DNA of 64,000 bases from Erythrobacter sp. SCSIO 43205 (GTDB taxonomy: Bacteria; Pseudomonadota; Alphaproteobacteria; Sphingomonadales; Sphingomonadaceae). How positions within the stretch are numbered: position 1 is the stretch's first letter; each line of letters begins with the position of its first letter. A program made the translations under genes and the position numbers. The stretch is from NCBI RefSeq assembly GCF_019904235.1, contig NZ_CP063202.1:186001-250000 (forward strand). The letters run 5' to 3'. The notes under the pieces were generated by a model. That model saw nothing but the letters and a program-made list of their open reading frames with translations, searched no databases and was not told the origin of the DNA. This document shows positions 8,635 through 18,251 of the stretch, piece by piece.

Positions 8635-10548
8635 ATGACCAACCACCCCACCTACGAAACCGATGCTCTCATCGCAGAAGACATCGATGCCTATCTCGAA
8701 GGGCACCAGAACAAGAGCCTCCTGCGCTTCATCACCTGCGGCAGCGTAGACGATGGCAAATCGACCCTGATCGGGCGCCTTTTGTACGATTCCAAGATGA
8801 TCTTTGAAGATCAGCTGGCGAGCCTTGAAGCCGACAGCGCGCGCCACGGAACGCAAGGGCAGGAGATCGACTTTGCGCTGCTCGTGGACGGCCTTGCCGC
8901 AGAGCGCGAGCAGGGTATCACCATTGATGTCGCGTACCGGTTTTTCACCACTGAAAAACGCAAGTTCATCGTCGCCGATACGCCGGGGCACGAACAATAC
9001 ACCCGCAATATGGTGACAGGTGCTTCGACCGCTGACCTCGCCGTGATCCTTGTCGATGCGCGCAAAGGCGTGCTGCAACAAACGCGGCGGCACTCTTTCC
9101 TTGTGCACCTTCTTGGCATCAAGCATCTGGTGCTGGCGGTAAACAAGATGGACCTTGTCGATTATTCGCAAGCGACATTTGACGCGATTGTCGAGGATTA
9201 CTCTGCCTTTGCCAAAGAAGTCGGGATTGAGGGCTTCACCCCCATCCCCATCTCCGGCTTCAAGGGCGACAACATTACTTCTGCGCCCTCTGCCAACACC
9301 CCTTGGTATGACGGCCCTGCGCTGATCGACCATCTTGAAAGCGTTGAGCTTTCGAGCACGGCTGCGCAGGACGCTTCTTTCCGAATGCCGGTCCAATGGG
9401 TGAACCGCCCTAACCTCGACTTTCGTGGGTTCGCCGGCCAGATCACAAGCGGTACGGTAAGACCGGGCGATAAAGTGCGCGTAGTGCCATCGGGCAAGAC
9501 GAGCACGATCAAGAGCATAGCGACCTTTGATGGCGACATGGATGAAGCTGTCGCGGGCCAATCAGTGACGCTCACCCTCGAAGACGAAGTTGATTGCAGC
9601 CGCGGCGATGTCATTGCAGCCGCGGATAACCCGCCAGAGGCCTCCGACCAGTTTTCTTCGACCATTGTATGGATGGACGAAACCGCGATGAAGCCGGGTC
9701 GGGGATATTGGCTCAAAATCGGGAGCCAGACGGTCACTGCTACCGTTCAGCCGCCAAAATATGAGATCGACGTCAACAGCCTCGATCATCTGGCGGCAAA
9801 GACGCTGGAGCTCAATTCCATTGGCGTTGCCGAATTTGCGACCGACAAGCCGATCGTGTTTGAACCCTACGCGACGAATAAAGGGCTTGGCGGGTTCATC
9901 CTGATCGACAAATTCACCAATGCGACCGTCGCCGCCGGCATGATCGCATTCAGCCTCCGCCGCGCACAAAATGTGCATTGGCAAGCGACCACGATCACCC
10001 GCGATGACCATGCGAGCCTAAAGAACCAGAAACCGCGCGTCTTGTGGTTCACGGGGCTCTCGGGCTCTGGCAAATCCACAATCGCCAATGAGGTTGAAAA
10101 GCAGCTTGCTCTGATGAACCGGCACACTTTCCTGCTTGATGGGGACAATGTGCGCCATGGCCTGAACAAGGATCTGGGCTTCACCGAAACCGACCGGATT
10201 GAGAACATCCGCCGCATAGGTGAAGTTGCGCGGCTTATGGCGGATGCCGGGCTGATCGTGCTCACCGCCTTTATCTCGCCTTTCCGGGCGGAGCGTCAGA
10301 TGGTGCGCGAAATGCTTCCTGAAGGCGAGTTTATCGAGATTTTCGTTGATACACCCCTCGAAGTTGCAGAGCAGCGAGATGTGAAGGGCCTGTATAAAAA
10401 GGCACGTTCGGGCGAGCTTAAAAACTTCACCGGGATCGACAGCCCTTACGAAGCGCCCGAAGCCCCCGAAATTCGGGTGAACACGGTGGATATGACTCCG
10501 CTTGAGGCTGCCGAATACATCATTGCTCAGATATTGCCGCTTAAATGA
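8635..10548 (+). CDS. cysNC: Bifunctional sulfate adenylyltransferase subunit 1 / APS kinase
   Basis: A 637-residue fusion. Residues 1 to about 455 are the CysN GTPase: P-loop GSVDDGKST near residue 36, switch motif [19 protein letters not shown] and NKMDLV. From about residue 465 a CysC APS kinase begins, with its own P-loop GLSGSGKST, then [10 protein letters not shown] and FISPFRAER. Together they activate sulfate to APS and then phosphorylate it to PAPS. The last bases overlap the first ATG of cysQ (ATGA). The fusion is common in alphaproteobacteria and both domains look intact. Confidence 0.97.
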   Translation: MTNHPTYETDALIAEDIDAYLEGHQNKSLLRFITCGSVDDGKSTLIGRLLYDSKMIFEDQLASLEADSARHGTQGQEIDFALLVDGLAAEREQGITIDVAYRFFTTEKRKFIVADTPGHEQYTRNMVTGASTADLAVILVDARKGVLQQTRRHSFLVHLLGIKHLVLAVNKMDLVDYSQATFDAIVEDYSAFAKEVGIEGFTPIPISGFKGDNITSAPSANTPWYDGPALIDHLESVELSSTAAQDASFRMPVQWVNRPNLDFRGFAGQITSGTVRPGDKVRVVPSGKTSTIKSIATFDGDMDEAVAGQSVTLTLEDEVDCSRGDVIAAADNPPEASDQFSSTIVWMDETAMKPGRGYWLKIGSQTVTATVQPPKYEIDVNSLDHLAAKTLELNSIGVAEFATDKPIVFEPYATNKGLGGFILIDKFTNATVAAGMIAFSLRRAQNVHWQATTITRDDHASLKNQKPRVLWFTGLSGSGKSTIANEVEKQLALMNRHTFLLDGDNVRHGLNKDLGFTETDRIENIRRIGEVARLMADAGLIVLTAFISPFRAERQMVREMLPEGEFIEIFVDTPLEVAEQRDVKGLYKKARSGELKNFTGIDSPYEAPEAPEIRVNTVDMTPLEAAEYIIAQILPLK

Positions 10549-11291
10549 GTAGCGCGATGAACGATGCCGAACTGGCCGCGCATCTGGCGAAGATTGCCGG
10601 ACGCATCCTGCTTGAAGTGCGCGAGAGCGGCGTGTTTGAAGGCAAGGCGCTCGGCGATGCAGGCGATGAAACTGCCAATGAGTTTTTGTGCCATGCTCTT
10701 CGCGCCGCGCGGCCCGACGACGGACTTTTATCGGAAGAGGAAAAGGACGACACCTCGCGCCTCTCCAAATCGCGGGTCTGGATTGTCGATCCGGTCGATG
10801 GCACCCGCGAATATGGCGAGAATCGCAGCGATTGGGCGGTGCACATAGGCCTTGCGATCGATGGCGTAGCGACGACAGGGGCGGTGGCGCTGCCCGGCCT
10901 TGATGGCGGAGTGGTGGTGCGCACAGACGAAGTGAGCGCGCTCCCTGATGCGGCCAAAGCCCCACGCTTCCTCGTCAGTCGCACGCGCCCTGCAAAAGAG
11001 GCCATTGCTGTCGCCGAAGCGATGGGCGGCGAGCTTGTCGGCATGGGCTCCGCTGGCGCAAAAGCAATGGCAGTGGTGCGCGGCGAGGCGGAGGTTTATC
11101 TTCACTCAGGCGGTCAATATGAATGGGACAGCTGCGCCCCTGTCGCCGTGGCAAAGGCCCACGGCCTGCATTGTTCGCGCATCGATGGAGCGCCGATCAA
11201 ATACAACCGCGAGAACACATACCTTCCCGACCTGCTGATCTGCCGGCGAGAGCTGGCCGACGAAGTACTACGACTGGTTGCCGGGCTCTGA
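10545..11291 (+). CDS. cysQ: 3'(2'),5'-bisphosphate nucleotidase, inositol-monophosphatase family
   Basis: A 248-residue metal-dependent phosphatase. The signature [12 protein letters not shown] sits near residue 83, preceded by the conserved glutamates of LSEEEKDD. A second metal site is in [14 protein letters not shown], near residue 195. CysQ removes the 3' phosphate from PAP or PAPS, which fits its place directly after cysD-cysNC with a four-base overlap. An alternative ATG lies 12 bases downstream. Its 3' end overlaps the convergent OmpA-like gene by 24 bp. Confidence 0.92.
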   Translation: MSSAMNDAELAAHLAKIAGRILLEVRESGVFEGKALGDAGDETANEFLCHALRAARPDDGLLSEEEKDDTSRLSKSRVWIVDPVDGTREYGENRSDWAVHIGLAIDGVATTGAVALPGLDGGVVVRTDEVSALPDAAKAPRFLVSRTRPAKEAIAVAEAMGGELVGMGSAGAKAMAVVRGEAEVYLHSGGQYEWDSCAPVAVAKAHGLHCSRIDGAPIKYNRENTYLPDLLICRRELADEVLRLVAGL

Positions 11292-11858
11292 AGGGCTTGG
11301 CTCAGGCGCGCTTTCCGCTTCGTCCCCTTGGGTGGTGAGGGGCAGTATCTCGATCTCAACCCGGCGATTGGCCGCACGTCCCGCTTTGTTGGGCGCGCCA
11401 TCGGGCAAGGCGTTTGGCTCTGCCGGATTTTGTTCGCCAAAGACGATGACATCAATCCGATCAGCTTTGGCGCCCGCATTGATGAGCCACTCAGCCACAG
11501 CAAGCCCGCGTGCCTCAGACGCACGCGCGTTCACCGCATCGCTGCCCGCGCTGTCGCTATGCGCGCGAAGGATGATCGGGGTGTCATTGGCAAATTGTTC
11601 AGATGCAGCCACTTCTTCCAACGCAGCGATGGCATCTGCGTCAAGCTCGCTGCCGCCGTCAGGAAAACCGATTGTTGTGCTGTACCCTTTCGAGGAGGCG
11701 ATCACTTCGTCAGGGACCGCTACATCAGGGCGAAGGATCGACACCGCTTCGGTAGGCTGTGCCACAGGTTCTTGAGGCGGGGCAGGCTCTTCGCTTTCGG
11801 TTTGGCAGGCGCTCAGCAGCAACAAACAGATCGGGGCAAGGGCATTAATCGGGCGCAT
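11268..11858 (-). CDS. OmpA-family peptidoglycan-associated lipoprotein
   Basis: A 196-residue protein with a lipobox LLSAC near residue 18, an acidic proline-rich linker, then a C-terminal OmpA domain. The domain has PIILRAHSDSAGSDAVNARASEAR (split here as the HSD-G-N-SEAR pattern) and NRRVEIEI at the end. It should anchor the outer membrane to peptidoglycan. The ATG at 11858 overlaps the stop of the upstream antiporter gene by one base (TGATG). The tail overlaps the convergent cysQ gene. Confidence 0.85.
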   Translation of the reverse strand: MRPINALAPICLLLLSACQTESEEPAPPQEPVAQPTEAVSILRPDVAVPDEVIASSKGYSTTIGFPDGGSELDADAIAALEEVAASEQFANDTPIILRAHSDSAGSDAVNARASEARGLAVAEWLINAGAKADRIDVIVFGEQNPAEPNALPDGAPNKAGRAANRRVEIEILPLTTQGDEAESAPEPSPSEPGNQS

Positions 11859-13723
11859 CAACTCGCTTTCTCTCGTGCTTTGGGATCTTCGCGTTTGGGT
11901 TGAGCATCTTTTGGCTCTGGCGCTTTTGGGGGCACGTAGGAGATGATGGTGTCTCCTGCACGCGGCACGGGGCGCACCGCATGGGTGAAGAAGCGCAAAG
12001 TGCCGCTTTCACGGACAATCAGCAACAGGCTCGCATCGTCCGGCAAAAGCTTTTGCGCATCTTCAAACGTGAATTCCTCGCTGAGCTTGGTTTTCTTGAA
12101 ATCCCAATTGGCTCGCACCCGTTCATTCACTTCGGCAACGCCGACACCATCGTCAAAAAGCGCGCGTCCACGAATACTTTGAGGCAAGGCTGTGCGGCTC
12201 TCGCTGTCCTGATTTTCACCCAGTTGATAGACCATATCGCGGCCAATCTCGTGTGCGAACTCATTGCAGACAAGCGCATTATACGCCTCGTTCTCTGTGG
12301 CTGCGACAAGGACTTGAAAGGGTGTGAGGTCGAGGTTGTGCTCAGTCGCCTCATTGAGGATTTCGCCGTGGTAATGCGGCAAGCCTTCCAGCCTCGCGCG
12401 GCCAAGTCGCTGCCAGCTTTGATCGACGATTTGAACCGGCGTGCCAATCGCGTGAAGCTCTTTTGCAAGGGCGATGGTCCAAGGTGTTGCCCCGACGAGA
12501 AGCAGGCCGGGCCGCGAATCGCCTTTGACCTTCAACAGGCGCGCAACGAGATTGACGCTGAAGCCGTGCGCGATGACGGTGGTAACCACCACAGCAAAGC
12601 TGAGGCCGATGAGGATTTGCCCGCCTGCAATGCCAAGATCACCGAGGCGAAGCGCAAACAGGCCCGAAATAGCGACCAGAACAATGCCGCGCGGCGCAAT
12701 CCATGCGACGAAGATACGTTCATTCCACGGGATGTCACTGCCAAGCAGGCTGACAAGGACGGTGATCGGCCGCACCAGAAAAAGGAGCACGACAAGAAAC
12801 GCCCAAGGCCGCCAGCTGGTCTGGAGATAGGTGAGCTCTTCCCATTTAAGGGACGCTGCGAGCACGATGAAAATGCCCGATACCAGAAGAACTGCGATGT
12901 TCTCTTTGAACGGGTGAATGGACCGAAGGCTTGAGACATCTCGATTGGCAAGTGTGACACCCATCACTGTTACCGCGACAAGCCCTGCCTCATGCTCAAT
13001 CTGGTTGGTGAGGACGAACACGCCGATCACGGTAATGAAGAGCACCGGGACTTTGAGATATTCCGGGATCGCACCGCGCGGGAACGCCCAGGCGATAGCG
13101 CGCGCCGCAGCATATCCGACAAGCCCTGCCAGAATGGCTGCAATGATCAATGGCGGCGCAACATCAAAGACGCTCGCATCGGGAAATTCATTGACCCGGC
13201 GGAAATATTCGTAGGCGAGAACCGCACACAAAGCGCCGGTGGGATCGTTGACGATGCCTTCCCATTTAAGGATCGAATTGGGCCGCGGTTGAATATTGGC
13301 CTGTCGCAGCAGCGGGATCACCACAGTCGGACCGGTGACGATCAGGATACCCCCGAACAGCACCGCGACGGGCCAGACAAGCCCCGCGATGTAAAACCCC
13401 GCAAGCGCGCCCAAAGCCCATCCGATGACCACGCCAATGGTCGCAAGGCGCCAAACCGCCTGCCCGGAATGGCGCAGTTCGCGAAGGTCGAGGCTAAGCC
13501 CTCCTTCAAACAGAATGAGTGCAACGCCGATGGAAATGAGCGGGTCAAGAAGCTCACCAAAGGCGGCTTCCGGGTCGATGAAGCCAGTGATCGGCCCCGC
13601 GATAAAGCCTGCCGCCAACATCAGGACGATCGCCGGCCATGCGGTCCGCCACGCAGCCCACTGCGCGCCGATGCCAAGGGCACCGACGGCAGCAATCGTG
13701 ATGGCTTGAGTTTCTAATGAAAT
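11858..13723 (-). CDS. Na+/H+ antiporter (CPA1 type) with C-terminal TrkA-like domain; AUU start proposed
   Basis: A polytopic antiporter (about residues 1-390) with FEGGLSLDLRELR and VNDPTGALCAVLAYE, the NhaP-type core. It is followed by a Rossmann-like regulatory domain (LLLVGATPWTIALAKEL) and a TrkA-C-like region ending in a charged tail. The first ATG in frame is at 13621, but the open frame continues upstream with 34 hydrophobic, family-like residues (TQAITIAAVGALGIGAQWAA) that would form the first membrane helix. No ATG, GTG or TTG exists there. An ATT at 13723 has AGAAGG about 9 nt upstream, so it is taken as the start. If 13621 is used instead, the protein is 587 residues and lacks that helix. 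Confidence 0.8.
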   Translation of the reverse strand: MSLETQAITIAAVGALGIGAQWAAWRTAWPAIVLMLAAGFIAGPITGFIDPEAAFGELLDPLISIGVALILFEGGLSLDLRELRHSGQAVWRLATIGVVIGWALGALAGFYIAGLVWPVAVLFGGILIVTGPTVVIPLLRQANIQPRPNSILKWEGIVNDPTGALCAVLAYEYFRRVNEFPDASVFDVAPPLIIAAILAGLVGYAAARAIAWAFPRGAIPEYLKVPVLFITVIGVFVLTNQIEHEAGLVAVTVMGVTLANRDVSSLRSIHPFKENIAVLLVSGIFIVLAASLKWEELTYLQTSWRPWAFLVVLLFLVRPITVLVSLLGSDIPWNERIFVAWIAPRGIVLVAISGLFALRLGDLGIAGGQILIGLSFAVVVTTVIAHGFSVNLVARLLKVKGDSRPGLLLVGATPWTIALAKELHAIGTPVQIVDQSWQRLGRARLEGLPHYHGEILNEATEHNLDLTPFQVLVAATENEAYNALVCNEFAHEIGRDMVYQLGENQDSESRTALPQSIRGRALFDDGVGVAEVNERVRANWDFKKTKLSEEFTFEDAQKLLPDDASLLLIVRESGTLRFFTHAVRPVPRAGDTIISYVPPKAPEPKDAQPKREDPKAREKAS

Positions 13724-13758
13724 GGCAGTGGGCCTTCTATATCGGAGCGGATAAGGTG

Positions 13759-14310
13759 TTACTCGCCCTCGAATTGCATCAGTACGCTCACATCAACGCT
13801 TACCTCGCGCAAACGATCCGCGCCGCCCAGATCAGGCAGATCGATCACGAATAAGGCATCGCTCACCTCAGCGCCCGCTTGGCGCAGCAAGTCAGCGCTG
13901 GCGAGCGCAGTGCCGCCAGTGGCGATAAGGTCATCGACAATCACGACGCGCTCCCCAGAAGCGATGGCAGCAGGGTCAATCTCCAAGCGGTCGGTGCCGT
14001 ATTCAAGGTCGTAATCAACCCCGATGGTTGCAATCGGGAGCTTGCCGGGTTTTCGCACTGGCACAAAACCCATACCCAATTGCACCGCGACCGCTGCGCC
14101 AAAAATAAACCCGCGCGCTTCCATCCCGGCAATCTTTTGAGCACCCTTAGCCTGAGCCAACCGGGCGAGATGGTGGACGGTGGACGCGAGGCCCTCACCA
14201 TGACCAATCAGCGTCGTGATATCGCGAAACTGAATACCCTCTTGCGGAAAGTCAGGGACGGTTCGCACCAGCGCTTTGAGCGCGTCAGGGGATAGCGGCT
14301 GAGAGTTCAT
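13759..14310 (-). CDS. apt: Adenine phosphoribosyltransferase
   Basis: A 183-residue purine salvage enzyme forming AMP from adenine and PRPP. It shows FRDITTLIGHGEG, GMEARGFIFGAAVA, FVPVRKPGKLP and the PRPP-binding loop RVVIVDDLIATGGTA. Length and motifs are standard. It lies between the bc1 operon terminator and the antiporter gene, in the same direction as the antiporter. Confidence 0.97.
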   Translation of the reverse strand: MNSQPLSPDALKALVRTVPDFPQEGIQFRDITTLIGHGEGLASTVHHLARLAQAKGAQKIAGMEARGFIFGAAVAVQLGMGFVPVRKPGKLPIATIGVDYDLEYGTDRLEIDPAAIASGERVVIVDDLIATGGTALASADLLRQAGAEVSDALFVIDLPDLGGADRLREVSVDVSVLMQFEGE

Positions 14311-14355
14311 GCGATTGTCCTAACGCTGTGACGAGAAAACGAAAGGCTGCAAATG

Positions 14356-14391
14356 AAAACGCCCCGCCATCCGGACCCGGACGACGAGGCG
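14356..14391 (-). terminator. Rho-independent terminator after the bc1 operon
   Basis: On the minus strand a 15-bp GC-rich stem forms between 14391-14377 and 14374-14360, all pairs Watson-Crick or G-U. The loop is two bases and is followed by TTTTCATTT. It lies about 25 bp past the petC stop, before apt. Confidence 0.8.
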
Positions 14392-14416
14392 CTTGATTTA
14401 GCTTTCGCGAGGAAGA

Positions 14417-15283
14417 TCAGATGAGCTCTGCCTTGCCTTTTTTCTCAGCCTTTTTGGTTGCCCAGACTGTCTTGTAGGACATGAAGCCAAGGAGCGTTGC
14501 AATCAGCAGGAAGCCAATCACGAACCAGCCGGTTTGCTTGCGCTTGATCAGCGCAGGCTCGCCCGCCCATGTCAGGAATGCGGTGATGTCCTGTGCCATT
14601 TGCTCGGTCGTAGCTTCGGTGCCGTCGTCATAGGTGACGATGCCATCAAGAAGCTGCGGCGGCATAGCGATGTTGATGTTGTAGAAGTACTCGTTGAAGT
14701 ACAGGCCCGGCGGCGTTTCGAAGTTCGGTGACTTGGCCACATCTTCTGGATCGGGTTCGTTATAACCCTGCATCAGAGAGTAAACGTAGTGAACACCGTC
14801 CTTACGCGCCTTCGTGATCAGCGAAAGGTCAGGCGGCAGAGCGTTGTTGTTGAACGCGCGCGCTTCGACTTCGTTGGCGTAAGGCGATGGGAATTGGTCA
14901 GTCGGAAGGCCCGGACGCTTGATCGCAGAACCATCCTTGGGGTCGATGCCGGGAACTTCCCATGTCGCCGCCTCGGCGCGTACTTCCGCCTCAGTGTAGC
15001 CAAGCTGCTCCAGATTGCGGAACGCGACGAACTTCAGGCTGTGACAGGCCGAGCAGACCTCTTTGTAAATCTTATAGCCGCGCTGCAGCTGCGCATAGTC
15101 CCAGGTGCCAAGCGGCCCATCGAACGAGAACCCACCTTCAGGAGCAATGTAGGGCTCCTGAAACGCGTAGTAATCGGGCTTTTCAGGGCTTGCGTAGTTG
15201 AAGAGACCCGGCATCAGCGACCAGAGGACCAAAACCCCCGTGATCGCGATACCTGCAAGAATGCCTCCAAGACGAATGGTCAT
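14417..15283 (-). CDS. petC: Cytochrome c1 of the bc1 complex
   Basis: A 288-residue protein with an N-terminal hydrophobic export/anchor segment, the heme c site CSACH at residues 77-81, and the cytochrome c1 region LPPDLSLITKARKDG. NINIAMPPQL supplies the likely methionine ligand. A C-terminal membrane anchor precedes a lysine-rich cytoplasmic tail. It passes electrons from the Rieske centre to cytochrome c. It is the last gene of petA-petB-petC and is followed by a strong terminator. Confidence 0.96.
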   Translation of the reverse strand: MTIRLGGILAGIAITGVLVLWSLMPGLFNYASPEKPDYYAFQEPYIAPEGGFSFDGPLGTWDYAQLQRGYKIYKEVCSACHSLKFVAFRNLEQLGYTEAEVRAEAATWEVPGIDPKDGSAIKRPGLPTDQFPSPYANEVEARAFNNNALPPDLSLITKARKDGVHYVYSLMQGYNEPDPEDVAKSPNFETPPGLYFNEYFYNINIAMPPQLLDGIVTYDDGTEATTEQMAQDITAFLTWAGEPALIKRKQTGWFVIGFLLIATLLGFMSYKTVWATKKAEKKGKAELI

Positions 15284-15321
15284 GACCTAACTCTTTCTCG
15301 TTATCGGGTCAGTGAAAAGGG

Positions 15322-16632
15322 TTACTCAGCCGGTTCAGCCGCGGTTGGTGCTGCTGGTTCATTCTTACCAAGGACAGCGTCCGTGATCGAGAACGGCAGC
15401 GCCTTTGGCACTTCGATCTGGCTGATGATCGGCAGGATCACCAGGAAGTGAAGGAAGTACCACGCGGTCGCGATTTGCGAGAGCACGATATAGGGCTCTT
15501 CGGCTTTCGCACCGCCAAGATAGAACAGCGCAGCCATGTCGACGACGAAGATCCAGAAGAAGATGCGAAACAGCGGACGATAGGAACCCGAACGCACCGG
15601 GCTCTTGTCGAGCCATGGCAGGAAGAACCACAGCAGGATCGAACCGAACATCGCGATAACACCGAGAAGTTTCGCCTCGATCAGCACAATCCCGGTGAAC
15701 GGAATGGTGAGATCGCCGGTGAAAGCACGAAGGATCGCGTAGAAGGGGTAGAAGTACCACTCAGGCACGATCAAAGCAGGGGTCGAAAGCGGGTTGGCCT
15801 CAATCCAGTTCTCAGCGTGGCCCAGCGCGTTTGGCGCAAAGAACACGACCGCTGCAAAAAGCGAGAGAACAAGGCCCAGGAACCAGCCATCCTTGGCGGT
15901 GTAATAGGGGTGGAAAGGAACCGTATCGCTTTCCTTCTTCACTTCAACGCCGGTGGGGTTTGAAGACCCCGGAATGTGCAGCGCCCAGATGTGCAGGATA
16001 ACCGCACCCAGGATCACAAACGGCAGCAGGAAGTGCAGCGAGAAGAAGCGGTTCAGCGTCGAGTTGTTCGGTGCATAACCACCGACCAGCCAGACCTGAA
16101 GCGGCTCACCAATAAACGGAATAGCGCCAAACAGGCCGGTGATCACCTTCGCGCCCCAGAAGCTCATCTGGCCCCATGGCAGAACGTAGCCCATGAAGGC
16201 GGTCGCCATCATAAGCAGGAAGATCACAACCCCCAGTAGCCAGATCATCTCACGCGGGGCTTTATAGGATGAATAATAAAACCCGCGGAAAATGTGCATA
16301 TAAATGACGAGGAAGAAGAAGCTCGCGCCGTTGGCGTGGGCATATTTCAGCAACCAGCCGTAGTTCACATTGCGCATGATATGCTCAATCTGACCAAAGG
16401 CGACCTCGGTGTTCGCAGAATAGTGCATCGCAAGGACAATCCCTGTGACAATCTGGAACATGAGGAAGAAACCGGCGAGAACGCCGAAATTCCACATATA
16501 GTTGAGGTTACGCGGCACCGGATAACCAGCACCAACCGCGTTATAGACCAACCGTGGCAGCGGGAGTTTTTCATCCAGCCACTTGGTAAAGTCATTCTTC
16601 GGTTCGTAAGAATTTGCCCAGGCGAAGCTCAT
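15322..16632 (-). CDS. petB: Cytochrome b of the bc1 complex
   Basis: A 436-residue polytopic membrane protein holding both b hemes. Visible are the quinol-site [13 protein letters not shown] (the PEWY motif), the histidine-bearing helices with MHYSAN and [26 protein letters not shown], and the second heme helix SLHFLLPF. The length suits the fused eight-helix bacterial cytochrome b. It sits between petA and petC in the usual order, 38-60 bp from each neighbour. Confidence 0.97.
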   Translation of the reverse strand: MSFAWANSYEPKNDFTKWLDEKLPLPRLVYNAVGAGYPVPRNLNYMWNFGVLAGFFLMFQIVTGIVLAMHYSANTEVAFGQIEHIMRNVNYGWLLKYAHANGASFFFLVIYMHIFRGFYYSSYKAPREMIWLLGVVIFLLMMATAFMGYVLPWGQMSFWGAKVITGLFGAIPFIGEPLQVWLVGGYAPNNSTLNRFFSLHFLLPFVILGAVILHIWALHIPGSSNPTGVEVKKESDTVPFHPYYTAKDGWFLGLVLSLFAAVVFFAPNALGHAENWIEANPLSTPALIVPEWYFYPFYAILRAFTGDLTIPFTGIVLIEAKLLGVIAMFGSILLWFFLPWLDKSPVRSGSYRPLFRIFFWIFVVDMAALFYLGGAKAEEPYIVLSQIATAWYFLHFLVILPIISQIEVPKALPFSITDAVLGKNEPAAPTAAEPAE

Positions 16633-16691
16633 AATGCTCTCTTGCTCGTTCTTTTCGTTGAAACAGTTTGCGTAACCATAGCTACGATCAA

Positions 16692-17258
16692 TTAGCCGAC
16701 ACGGATGGTGGTGTCAGAGGTAAAGGCGAAATCCGGCACCACGAGGTTGGTTGGTGCAGGCCCTTTGCGGATGCGGCCAGCAGCGTCATAGTGCGAACCG
16801 TGACACGGGCAGAAATAGCCGTCGAACTCGCCCTTGTCCTCACCCTCGCCAGCGCCAAGCGGCACACAACCAAGGTGCGTACACACGCCAAGCTGGACCA
16901 GAATGTCTTCATTGCCTTCGCCAAGACGATCTTCCAGCGTCTCTGCATCGCGAAGGCTGCCGGCATCCACTGCTTTGACTTCAGCGATTTCTTCTGGCGC
17001 CATGCGCTTCACAAACAATGGCTGATCGCGGAACACGCCTTTGATCGACTGACCTGGCTCAAGCGACGAGACATCAACATCGGTGGTGGACGCTGCGAGA
17101 ACGTCAGCGGTTGGTGCCATTTGACTTACCAAAGGAAACAGAACCGATGCACCGCCAACACCTGCGGTGCTGATCGCGGCGATGTGAATCCAGTCGCGGC
17201 GACGTACGCCTTCACCCTTGCCTTCTTCAGCGTTTGCGTTGTCTGCAGTCGAAGCCAT
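16692..17258 (-). CDS. petA: Rieske iron-sulfur subunit of the bc1 complex
   Basis: A 188-residue protein with a twin-arginine-like start ([11 protein letters not shown] near residue 18), which fits Tat-dependent insertion, and one transmembrane anchor. The 2Fe-2S ligands are in CTHLGC (126-131) and CPCHGSH (150-156). It is the first gene of the bc1 operon. The ATG at 17258 has AGGG about 9 nt upstream; in-frame codons further upstream do not resemble the family. A long leader of about 150 nt separates it from the candidate promoter. Confidence 0.96.
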   Translation of the reverse strand: MASTADNANAEEGKGEGVRRRDWIHIAAISTAGVGGASVLFPLVSQMAPTADVLAASTTDVDVSSLEPGQSIKGVFRDQPLFVKRMAPEEIAEVKAVDAGSLRDAETLEDRLGEGNEDILVQLGVCTHLGCVPLGAGEGEDKGEFDGYFCPCHGSHYDAAGRIRKGPAPTNLVVPDFAFTSDTTIRVG

Positions 17259-17408
17259 TTTTCGATACCCTGCTAATTTAACCGCGACCGGAGAAGCCCG
17301 ACGCGGTGTTTCAGTTATTCCTGCCAGCAACGCGATCCACGCGCCAGCTATCCCAATCCATCGTAGCGCCCCGAAAACTCACGGGACACACGTTCCACGA
17401 TTGGCGCC

Positions 17409-17436
17409 CCTATAAGTGAATTCTTGGGAAAGCCAA
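17409..17436 (-). promoter_or_regulatory. Candidate sigma-70 promoter of petABC
   Basis: On the minus strand TTGGCT (17436-17431), a 16-nt spacer and TATAGG (17414-17409) match the -35/-10 pattern reasonably. It is the best candidate in the 234-bp gap between pgeF and petA. No experimental start site is implied. Confidence 0.35.
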
Positions 17437-17492
17437 TGGTGTTTTAAGCACAATCAGTTCCGCTAGGCGCAAGGTGCGAAGAATTGCAAGCC

Positions 17493-18251
17493 CTAACGCA
17501 CCGCAATTGCACTGAGTTGTCGCCCGTAATCCGGCGCGCCTTCCTGCGTAGCACGGCGGTAAGAATAATATGCTCTCCGGCCAGCGTAGGTGTCCTGGCC
17601 GATGATTGAAACGGTCCCGACGCCCGCTGCATTTAACCGCGCGGCGATGTAGCCTGGCAAATCGAAATGCCACCGCTCGCGCCCATCGCGCACTCCTGCA
17701 GGGGCGAAATGGACATCATCGGATACCATGAAATTCTCGCGAAAGGCCGCATCGACTTCATAGCTTTCTTGCGCAATTGTGGGGCCAAGGACAGCGGCAA
17801 TGTCAGGGGTTTGCGCCCCCAAAGCCTCCATCGCGGCGAGCGTGTTTTCAAGGATCCCTCCATGCGCGCCGCGCCACCCGGCATGAGCTGCGCCCACCAC
17901 TCCTGCCTTTTCGTCTGCGAAAAGCACCGGCCCGCAATCGGCAGTGACAATGCCAAGGACGATACCGGGGCGATTCGTGACAAGGGCATCGGCCACCGGG
18001 CGACCTTCAGGCTCATCAGACCACGGCTCATCCACTGTGATCACATCGCAAGAGTGCACTTGATGCGGCGCCACCAAAGGCGCACCTTTGACCAATGCGC
18101 TTGCCGCACCGGCTCGCACGGCCTGGATCGCGTCGCTATCTCCGGGTCCGCCAAAGCCAAATTGATGCAAGCCCTCTGCTGACCCGAAAAAGGCATGGGG
18201 AAGGCTTGCCAACTCTGGCGAGCGCTCAATGTGAAACGGCGTTTCAGCCAT
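17493..18251 (-). CDS. pgeF: Multicopper-polyphenol-oxidase-like purine nucleoside phosphorylase (YfiH/LACC1 family)
   Basis: A 252-residue protein with VAPHQVHSCDV, TADCGPVLFADE and GAAHAGWRGAHGGILE, the His/Cys/His zinc-site motifs of this family. Members have been described both as laccase-like and as purine nucleoside phosphorylase/adenosine deaminase enzymes, and as a factor in peptidoglycan editing. The start overlaps the end of pepN by eight bases, so the pair is likely one transcript. The family is secure; the in vivo role is debated. Confidence 0.9.
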   Translation of the reverse strand: MAETPFHIERSPELASLPHAFFGSAEGLHQFGFGGPGDSDAIQAVRAGAASALVKGAPLVAPHQVHSCDVITVDEPWSDEPEGRPVADALVTNRPGIVLGIVTADCGPVLFADEKAGVVGAAHAGWRGAHGGILENTLAAMEALGAQTPDIAAVLGPTIAQESYEVDAAFRENFMVSDDVHFAPAGVRDGRERWHFDLPGYIAARLNAAGVGTVSIIGQDTYAGRRAYYSYRRATQEGAPDYGRQLSAIAVR

